NCBI GenBank assembly: GCA_937916405.1
Contig: CALFUF010000007.1
Location: 1 to 11,602 of the forward strand
Reading direction: 5' to 3'
Length of the DNA: 11,602 nt
Source of the DNA: an uncultured Prevotella sp.
Lineage (GTDB): Bacteria > Bacteroidota > Bacteroidia > Bacteroidales > Bacteroidaceae
Part shown: one piece after another, positions 6,696 through 11,602 of the stretch
Position numbering within the stretch: the first letter of the stretch is position 1
Layout: the number at the start of each line of letters is the position of its first letter
Position numbers and translations under genes: made by a program
Notes under the pieces: model-generated
What the model was told of the DNA's origin: nothing
Database searches by the model: none
The model's input: the letters and a program-made list of their open reading frames with translations, nothing else

Positions 6696-7819
6696 GATTC
6701 TTTATTCTTCTTAAACAAACGGATATCTTTGATGGAGTCGTACAGGTTCATCGCCATATAGATGAGGGCTATCGCTGACATGGCGATGACCAGACTGATA
6801 CTGTAGTTATACCGGCAGAACAGGAGGAAGGTTATCCATACGATGACCGACACCCAGCCGCAGACCAATAAGCCACGTACCAGTGAGGTGGACAGCAGCA
6901 CATGCCCCAGTGTCTTCTTCTTGCCTGTGAAATCCTTGTACTTCGACAACAGGATGACAGAGAAGAAGACGACGAAGAACGACACGATGACCGTGACACC
7001 AGTGGAGGCATGCTTGATCTCTGACTGCCGCAACATCGTCTCGGCAGCGTAGGCAAGCAGTTCGACACCGGCTATCTTACCCTGAGGAGTATAGTGCATG
7101 TCACCCTCCTCCTTCATGGCACCTATCAGCACCAGATGGTCCTCTATCAAGTCACGGTTCTCAAAGATGGAGTCATAAGACACGACACGGTAATACTTCG
7201 GCGAGAAATTGATGTTCAGATCTTTGTCTGCCAACGCCATCACCTCCTGTCCCGCATAGATGTCAGCCACCCGTTTGATGAACGAGGGCTGCACTACGCC
7301 TCCCACATCACGACCGATGCTCAGACTGCGCTTCATACCGCCATAGAGCTGGCGGGGCATGTTCGTGAAGCCCTCGGTGACGGAGTCACTGGGAGTAAAG
7401 AACGAGTGGACGGTCTCACCATCCATGCTGTCGATGATCTTGTAGGAGAACACATAGTTCTGAAGCTGCTTGACAGCCATGTCCAACAGTGTGTCTCCCT
7501 CAAGGTCCTCATCCTTATAGCCTTCAAACACCACATCGACACCGACGGCTTTGGGGTGAAGGGCATTCACCTCCATGAACAGGTCGGCGAAGTCACGGCG
7601 TTTCCGCAGCTCCGTCATATCCACGATGGTCACGATGCGACTGGTGTCACGCTCTCCTGCCCCGTCCAGCAACTTATAATAGAAGTCGGTGAACGAGTAG
7701 TCGTCGAGGATCTCGGCAATAGGATTGAAGACTTTCAGATTGAAAGCCGCCAACGCATAGATTCCCACCAAGCAGAAGGAGAGAACCGTCACAGCGAAGT
7801 ATTTCCAGAGAGTGCCCAT
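6692..7819 (-). CDS. CHASE2 domain membrane protein without output domain
   Basis: This is a 375-residue inner-membrane protein with an extracytoplasmic CHASE2 sensor domain. Residues about 6-26 form the first membrane segment. The periplasmic domain spans about 30-270 and shows family landmarks: RIVTIVDMTELR (61-72), HPKAVGVDVVFEGY (88-101), and LIEDHLVLIGAMKEEGDMHYTPQGKIAGVELL (224-255, key residues Gly233, Asp240, Pro245, Gly251, Glu253). Three further membrane segments follow at about 275-292, 312-334 and 340-360, the usual CHASE2 arrangement. Normally a kinase, cyclase or GGDEF domain comes next. Here only about 15 charged residues follow (DSIKDIRLFKKNKES), so this is a sensor with no built-in effector. 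It overlaps the gene before it by one base (TAATG) and the one after it by ATGA, so translation is probably coupled. Ligand is unknown. Confidence 0.88.
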   Translation of the reverse strand: MGTLWKYFAVTVLSFCLVGIYALAAFNLKVFNPIAEILDDYSFTDFYYKLLDGAGERDTSRIVTIVDMTELRKRRDFADLFMEVNALHPKAVGVDVVFEGYKDEDLEGDTLLDMAVKQLQNYVFSYKIIDSMDGETVHSFFTPSDSVTEGFTNMPRQLYGGMKRSLSIGRDVGGVVQPSFIKRVADIYAGQEVMALADKDLNINFSPKYYRVVSYDSIFENRDLIEDHLVLIGAMKEEGDMHYTPQGKIAGVELLAYAAETMLRQSEIKHASTGVTVIVSFFVVFFSVILLSKYKDFTGKKKTLGHVLLSTSLVRGLLVCGWVSVIVWITFLLFCRYNYSISLVIAMSAIALIYMAMNLYDSIKDIRLFKKNKES

Positions 7820-8484
7820 TAATCCTTACCCAAATAAGCCTTCAATTCCTCGCTCAGCTCCTTGCCGCCCTTTTCCAACTCGGCACGGATAGCCTCTTTC
7901 GCAATTTCTTGAATGGAAGAAGTCTTGGTAACGACACGCACCATCACCTCCTTGTTCTTGTTCTTCAGCTCACGGGTAACAACCAGAGGAGTCTGCAGAC
8001 GTCCCAATTTCTGAGAGAAGATGGTCTTATTCTCTGACATCGTCGTCGTGATAGAGGCAGCCTGGTCGCCAGCCAGCATCTTGTTAGCCACGAGGTTATC
8101 GATGATACCTGTCGCCTCCGAGCTGATCTTGCTGGCAAGATTCAGACGTGCCAGCTCTGTAGCCTGGATCTGGGCGGCGGCGAAGTTCTCTGCCGTCGAA
8201 CGTCCCTCACCGTCGAAATAGAGGGGATTCATATCTTCGTCATACTGTTCCATAAACATATACAGACGATTCACCTGCTTCTCCAGGGGCAGTCCGCCGG
8301 GTGATACTGTCCATCCCTCTTTCTTCAGTCGCTTAGCTTCCTTCTGGGCGTCCTTAGAGACATCTTCTTTTTTCAACGCAGCCTTGTTTTCTTTCAGTTT
8401 AGACTGAACTGAACTCTGAGCCATCGCACTCATTGAGAATGACAGTGCAACAACCATGACTAGAAATTTCATTGTTTTCATCAT
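7819..8484 (-). CDS. secreted LPP20-like protein
   Basis: This 221-residue exported protein begins with a signal peptide (MMKTMKFLVMVVALSFSMSAMAQ). Residues 26-56 are a Lys/Glu/Ala-rich helix. Residues about 91-140 resemble the LPP20 fold core: a Gly-Glu-Gly turn (YFDGEGRSTAEN) followed by a long helix with small residues in register (AAAQIQATELARLNLASKIS). A strand pair (TPLVVTRELKNKNKEVMVRVV) and an acidic C-terminal helix complete it. No lipobox cysteine is present, so it is probably a soluble periplasmic protein rather than a lipoprotein. The initiator could be any of the Met codons at 8484, 8481 or 8472. The gene follows the upstream LPP20-like gene by 31 nt and overlaps the CHASE2 gene by one base. 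The domain assignment is by pattern only, and its role in the operon is unknown. Confidence 0.75.
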   Translation of the reverse strand: MMKTMKFLVMVVALSFSMSAMAQSSVQSKLKENKAALKKEDVSKDAQKEAKRLKKEGWTVSPGGLPLEKQVNRLYMFMEQYDEDMNPLYFDGEGRSTAENFAAAQIQATELARLNLASKISSEATGIIDNLVANKMLAGDQAASITTTMSENKTIFSQKLGRLQTPLVVTRELKNKNKEVMVRVVTKTSSIQEIAKEAIRAELEKGGKELSEELKAYLGKD

Positions 8485-8515
8485 TTAATTGTTTTTGGGT
8501 TAATGTATTTGCTAT

Positions 8516-10399
8516 TTAGAAGTCGCCTGGTCCGTAAAGCCCGAAATTGGGGTCTTTCTCTGGCTGCCAGGTTCTTAGTTTTATCAAAGGTTTGACTGGA
8601 TCGTTGATATCCACCATGAGCATCAGGTATCCCTTGTCACCATAGGTAGAGGAATAGTAGTCCTGCTGTATCTGGATCGCATAGGACTCTCCGCCGGTAC
8701 CCATCTTGATGACATCATTGTTGGAGAAACGGATGTTCACGAACTCATTACGCTCGAAACAGCGTTTGAGGTTAGCGAGATACTCGTCTTTCGTCTGACG
8801 GTTCCTCTTGATAATCAAGTTACCCTCCTGACTGATAGAAGACTGGTTCTCGATATTGACGTTCTTATTCGCCCTGCTCACGACCGAACCAGTGATGATG
8901 ACAGCATCGTCGTCGAAGATGGAACGGATATAGTCGAGACGCTTCAGCGCGTATGCGGTCTTATAGTTCTCCAGGAAGTTCATGATGGCGAAGCGTGACT
9001 TCTCTTCCCAGACACCCTTGTTCAGAATATCGTCCTCAGCGGTCTTACCTAATCCGAAGGCGATATTGTCGATCTTCTGGTCATCATTGAACACGAAGAC
9101 GACATCCTCCACAAACGACTTCCTGACACCGGACGCAAAGGAGAACGACATACGCAGTCCTCGTACCAAGACACTGCCTTTGTCATCGTAGAGACGGATA
9201 TCCGACGAGTCGAGGACTTTTCCCTTACCATATCTCATCAGCTTGGTGAACATATCCCAACCTCCGTCACTGAAGAACGAGCGCACTGAGTCATATTTCT
9301 TCTGCTTGATGGCATTCACTACCTGCTCCAAGGCTGACATATACTTAGAGGCGTCCTTGTCTTTCTTCGCAATAGGCTGTGGAGGAGCAATCACCTCCGC
9401 ACTGTTGGTGGTGAACGACTGGGAAGCCATCTGCTGATGACGGGCGGCGATCTCTTTGGGCTTCTCCTTGGTCTGGAGCTTCACATTGGTGAAGGCATCG
9501 GGCATGGGAGTACCTTTGACGGCGTTCAGCACCATCTCCACCTCCTTGTCGATCTTCGCCTCGCCAGCATACTCAAACTCAAACCGCAACTGTACCTGCG
9601 AGCCCTCGTAGCCGGGAGCCAGCTCCAGAACACCCCAACCGTCCTTCGCACTATAGATTGCACTCCATGACTGACCGTCCCAGAAACGATAGTCGACACT
9701 GTTCACGGGTTTGTCCTTATAGGTGATGGAGAGATGGACATCATTTCCCTCACGACTGTCATAGATGACTTTCAGGTCGTCGAAGGTGTCTTCCATCTCC
9801 TCTTTGATCCAGTTGGTAAGCACATGCTCCTTACCCTCGTCGTCGGTGTACATCACCTCGTTGGGATGCTGCAGCGACTTCAAGAGGGTCAACGCCCAGT
9901 AATAGTTACGCAACACGTCGTCCACCTTACCTTTCTTCTCGGCACGGAGGGCTGACTCCACCAGGTCTATCGCCTTACGTTTACGGGACTCGAAGATCTT
10001 CTCCACCTCCGACTTCTTGATCCAACGCACGACGTATGCATCCGGCTCACCCTTCAGCACCCGCTGCTCGGTATTGGTCAGTGTTGCCTGTGAATAGGTA
10101 TTGACCGTCTGGGTAAACTGAGACTCCTCATTCAGCTTACCTTCACCATGCTGCACCTTGATGGAACTCTGCGCCTCTCCTGTCACATTAGTGGCAATCT
10201 TGCTGATAAGATTTGACAGGGCATTCTTCTCAGCCTCAGCGACAGTACTACCCCAGCCTTCACCGTAGATATAGTCCTCACTGTCCCTGACGGTCTCCCA
10301 CTCCTGTGCAGAGACACAAAGCGTCAGCAAAAGACAGGAGCATAAAGCAACTAATCTTCTCATATAACGATCGAGATGTTTATGAATTATATTCATCAT
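8516..10399 (-). CDS. secreted LPP20-like protein with C-terminal NTF2-like domain
   Basis: This is the 627-residue first gene of the operon. An N-terminal signal lies at residues 13-31 (MRRLVALCSCLLLTLCVSA). The start may be the ATG at 10399 or 10396, just after AAGGA, or the internal ATG at 10363; the longer start is slightly favoured. Residues about 41-80 have the LPP20 pattern (DYIYGEGWGSTVAEAEKNAL followed by a helix). Residues about 215-290 look like a beta sandwich, and 300-350 is a Pro/Lys-rich linker. Residues about 355-455 and 467-612 look like two NTF2/SnoaL-type modules; the second is clearer (FLENYKTAYALKRLDYI, FDDDAVIITG, then a C-terminal strand ending KLRTWQP at 607-613). No lipobox is evident. 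It is likely periplasmic and may act as a scaffold or ligand-binding part of the module, but no enzymatic function can be assigned. Confidence 0.8.
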   Translation of the reverse strand: MMNIIHKHLDRYMRRLVALCSCLLLTLCVSAQEWETVRDSEDYIYGEGWGSTVAEAEKNALSNLISKIATNVTGEAQSSIKVQHGEGKLNEESQFTQTVNTYSQATLTNTEQRVLKGEPDAYVVRWIKKSEVEKIFESRKRKAIDLVESALRAEKKGKVDDVLRNYYWALTLLKSLQHPNEVMYTDDEGKEHVLTNWIKEEMEDTFDDLKVIYDSREGNDVHLSITYKDKPVNSVDYRFWDGQSWSAIYSAKDGWGVLELAPGYEGSQVQLRFEFEYAGEAKIDKEVEMVLNAVKGTPMPDAFTNVKLQTKEKPKEIAARHQQMASQSFTTNSAEVIAPPQPIAKKDKDASKYMSALEQVVNAIKQKKYDSVRSFFSDGGWDMFTKLMRYGKGKVLDSSDIRLYDDKGSVLVRGLRMSFSFASGVRKSFVEDVVFVFNDDQKIDNIAFGLGKTAEDDILNKGVWEEKSRFAIMNFLENYKTAYALKRLDYIRSIFDDDAVIITGSVVSRANKNVNIENQSSISQEGNLIIKRNRQTKDEYLANLKRCFERNEFVNIRFSNNDVIKMGTGGESYAIQIQQDYYSSTYGDKGYLMLMVDINDPVKPLIKLRTWQPEKDPNFGLYGPGDF

Positions 10400-10462
10400 T
10401 CCTTATCTATTTTTACAAATATCAAGATTTTAGATTTATTAAAATCTATCTGTCTTCGATTG

Positions 10463-10494
10463 CAAAGATAAGGATTAGTCAAGAAAGTGCCAAA
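10463..10494 (-). promoter_or_regulatory. Bacteroidota-type promoter for the five-gene envelope operon
   Basis: On the minus strand, TTTG (10494-10491) is followed after 20 nt by a perfect TATCTTTG (10470-10463). Transcription would start about 7 nt further on, giving a leader of roughly 55 nt before the ATG at 10399. No other promoter of this quality was seen between the five genes, so they are probably one transcript of about 5.9 kb. Confidence 0.82.
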
Positions 10495-10516
10495 TTTTTT
10501 GGAGTATTTTTTATGT

Positions 10517-10532
10517 TCTACTGGTCTACTGG
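10517..10532. repeat. tandem pair of TCTACTGG upstream of the operon promoter
   Basis: TCTACTGG occurs twice in direct contact, 23 bp upstream of the -33 element. The position suits an activator site, but two copies of an 8-mer could be chance. Confidence 0.25.
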
Positions 10533-10700
10533 CATTTATCTGAAAGCGTGATAGTCTTTGGGGAAAACAACGAATAATCCTGACAAAGTGCTTCTGTAGA
10601 AGGGCGTTTTTTCAAACAAGTCGGCAGTTGGTCGCAAATACGCGAAAATAGAGGGGTTACGATAACACACTGAGCGACAGCGGTTTATCCGTTTTGAAGA

Positions 10701-10742
10701 CTTTTTTACCCCTCAAAAAGGGGCAAAAAAGCGGTAAAAAAG
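10701..10742. repeat. 10-bp inverted repeat with an alternative internal hairpin
   Basis: CTTTTTTACC (10701-10710) and GGTAAAAAAG (10733-10742) are perfect inverted copies. Between them CCCCT (10709-10713) can instead pair with AGGGG (10719-10723). The two foldings share two cytosines and exclude each other, the arrangement seen in switching RNAs, but no gene follows in a suitable position on the plus strand. Confidence 0.4.
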
Positions 10743-10775
10743 CCCTATTTAGCCCGTACCTTCGGGGGACGAAGG

Positions 10776-10827
10776 CGGCACCTAACGGGTAGGAAGTCGG
10801 TACCTAACGGGTAGGAAGGTACCGACT
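10776..10827. repeat. 22-bp tandem duplication followed by an inverted arm
   Basis: Two 22-bp units begin at 10776 and 10798 and differ at two positions; the shared core is ACCTAACGGGTAGGAAG. AGTCGGTACC (10795-10804) is inverted as GGTACCGACT (10818-10827) with a 13-nt loop. The AGTCGGTA core equals that of the decamer repeats at 107-160, and the 22-bp period is the same. No protein-coding potential is apparent. It looks like a member of a dispersed intergenic repeat family. Confidence 0.6.
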
Positions 10828-10841
10828 AACTACCCCAAAGG

Positions 10842-10866
10842 CAAAAACAAGGGGCTTTTTTGCCCC
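10842..10866 (-). terminator. probable intrinsic terminator for the right-edge gene
   Basis: On the minus strand GGGGC (10866-10862) pairs with GCCCC (10855-10851) around an A6 loop, then TTGTTTTTG follows (10850-10842). It lies about 110 bp beyond the stop codon of the right-edge gene and in the right direction for it. The stem is only 5 bp but fully G/C. Confidence 0.55.
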
Positions 10867-10876
10867 AAATAAACGA

Positions 10877-10909
10877 TTTGGAGCCTCCAGATTTCCTAGA
10901 AGCTCCAAA
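10877..10909. repeat. 8-bp inverted repeat downstream of the right-edge gene
   Basis: TTTGGAGC (10877-10884) pairs with GCTCCAAA (10902-10909) across a 17-nt loop. On the minus strand it comes before the stronger hairpin at 10842-10866 and may stabilise the 3' end of the transcript. There is no T-run directly after it in the minus direction. Confidence 0.35.
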
Positions 10910-10976
10910 AAGTCATACATAAATTTTGGTATATTTCCTTTACAAAATTGCCATATTTACACCTTGAAGGCACTCA

Positions 10977-11602
10977 TTACTTCATAATGATCTTATGTCC
11001 ATTCTTGATGTAGACACCCTTCGATGGATAGAGCACACGATGACCCTGCAGGTCATAATATACACCATCCTTCCCATCCTTCAATTCTTCAATTCTTCCA
11101 TTCTTCAATTCTTGAATCCCTGTCGCATTGCCGTTGTTCAGGTCGTCAAGGGACATGAAGCGGGAACCGCCACCACTCAGGTGTTTCGTGAATGCCTCGA
11201 AGGGACGCAACTCACGGTAGTTCTGCTCGAACACACTACCCTCGGGATGACCGGCACGCTCCTCCCCTACGTTCAGCGCATAGACATACTCTTGGACCTC
11301 CATACGCTCAAAGACTGGAATCATCGCATAATCTGCTGACTCGTCAACCACCAGATTGGTCTCTGGCACATCCACTTGCTCTGCGGAGAAGGTCACCTTG
11401 CCTGCGAGGTTATACTCATCGCTATACTCTGACGAGTTCGGCATACTAATCAAATAAGGTGTATTCGCCTCTATCTGTGTCACGCTCTGCAGTCCGTTAC
11501 GGGTCAGACGGCGCAGCCAGAAGTGATAGTTACTGCTGCTGTTGCCAAACGGACTGATCACGCCCTTGGTGGCATGGGTGATGGTCTGCACGTCAAACGG
11601 CA
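10977..11602 (-). CDS. C-terminal part of a large secreted or surface protein (partial)
   Basis: The frame is open to the window edge, so the true start lies outside; the GTG at 11589-11591 is an internal codon, not a start. The visible 208 residues include a beta-rich region (RRLTRNGLQSVTQIEANTPYL, then AMIPVFERMEV, then EGSVFEQNYRELRPFEAF). A repetitive linker follows (QELKNGRIEELKDGKDG), then a short module ending GVYYDLQGHRVLYPSKG and YIKNGHKIIMK. That ending is typical of Prevotella and Bacteroides exported proteins and resembles a type IX sorting-domain end, with the YDLQG strand and the final glycine turn and strand. The N-terminal function (adhesin, leucine-rich repeat protein, hydrolase) cannot be known from this part. 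The repeat tract in the linker is described separately. Confidence 0.85.
   Translation of the reverse strand, partial: PFDVQTITHATKGVISPFGNSSSNYHFWLRRLTRNGLQSVTQIEANTPYLISMPNSSEYSDEYNLAGKVTFSAEQVDVPETNLVVDESADYAMIPVFERMEVQEYVYALNVGEERAGHPEGSVFEQNYRELRPFEAFTKHLSGGGSRFMSLDDLNNGNATGIQELKNGRIEELKDGKDGVYYDLQGHRVLYPSKGVYIKNGHKIIMK
11074..11113 (-). repeat. five tandem octamers (AAGAATTG type) inside the coding region
   Basis: On the minus strand the octamers run AAGAATTG, AAGAATGG, AAGAATTG, AAGAATTG, AAGGATGG without gaps. A sixth, AAGGATGG, follows after one extra G (11065-11072). Three octamers make 24 nt, which encodes the repeated ELKNGRIE / ELKDG linker. Gain or loss of a single octamer would shift the frame just before the C-terminal module. 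Confidence 0.8.

Larger units (their letters stand above)
10495..10976. other. repeat-rich intergenic region between the operon promoter and the right-edge gene
   Basis: No credible coding sequence is visible on either strand in these 482 bases. The content is an upstream promoter flank (10495-10560), several inverted repeats (10701-10742, 10759-10775, 10851-10866, 10877-10909), a 22-bp tandem duplication with an inverted arm (10776-10827), and an AT-rich end before the right-edge gene's stop codon. The hairpin CCTTCG/CGAAGG at 10759-10775 has a 5-nt loop. Confidence 0.6.

Noticed and set aside
7094..7822. A 242-codon open frame on the plus strand
   Set aside because: It is antisense to the CHASE2 gene, whose family match is strong; the His-rich, low-quality product is a codon-complement artefact.
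10306..10551. An 81-codon plus-strand frame across the operon promoter
   Set aside because: It overlaps the start of the LPP20-like gene and its promoter in antisense, and its AT-driven composition (Phe, Tyr, Ile) is typical of non-coding sequence.
10590..10616. Terminator-like CTTCTGTAGAAG followed by a T-run
   Set aside because: The loop would be 2 nt, too small, and no plus-strand gene lies upstream to be terminated.

Overview
The window looks like a chromosomal segment from a Prevotella-type member of the Bacteroidales (Prevotella, Segatella, Xylanibacter or a close relative). Three things point there. The promoters have the Bacteroidota form (TTTG, 19-20 nt, then TAnnTTTG) in front of three transcription units. 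Two secreted proteins end in C-terminal modules resembling type IX secretion sorting domains or Prevotella surface-protein tails. Several proteins match Bacteroidales families. No rRNA, tRNA, transposase or CRISPR array was found.

Layout. Positions 1-605 are non-coding, apart from a possible 3' gene tail at the left edge. This stretch holds three AGTCGGTAAC decamers spaced exactly 22 bp apart, a 209-bp element bounded by a perfect 23-bp inverted repeat, and a promoter. Positions 606-3035 (+) encode a secreted subtilisin-family (S8) protease with a sorting-type C-terminus. Positions 3131-4521 (+) are pyrB-pyrI, the catalytic and regulatory chains of aspartate carbamoyltransferase, with their own promoter and a terminator hairpin that contains the pyrI stop codon.

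Positions 4547-10399 (-) hold a compact five-gene operon read from one strong promoter at 10463-10494. In transcription order it encodes an LPP20-like plus NTF2-like secreted protein, a smaller LPP20-like secreted protein, a CHASE2 membrane protein, a small secreted FecR-like beta protein, and a secreted transglutaminase/cysteine-peptidase-like protein with an apparently intact Cys-His-Asp triad. Genes two to five overlap by 1 or 4 nt or lie 13 nt apart. Every product is predicted to be exported or to face the periplasm, and the CHASE2 protein has no cytoplasmic output domain. I infer an envelope sensing or remodelling module. Its function is unknown, and it is the best candidate here for an undescribed system.

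Positions 10400-10976 are a promoter-containing intergenic stretch rich in inverted and tandem repeats, including a 22-bp tandem duplication and a repeat core shared with the left intergenic region. Positions 10977-11602 (-) are the 3' part of a large surface or secreted protein that runs off the window. Just before its C-terminal module it carries a tract of five 8-bp repeats. Because the unit length is not a multiple of three, copy-number changes would shift the reading frame.
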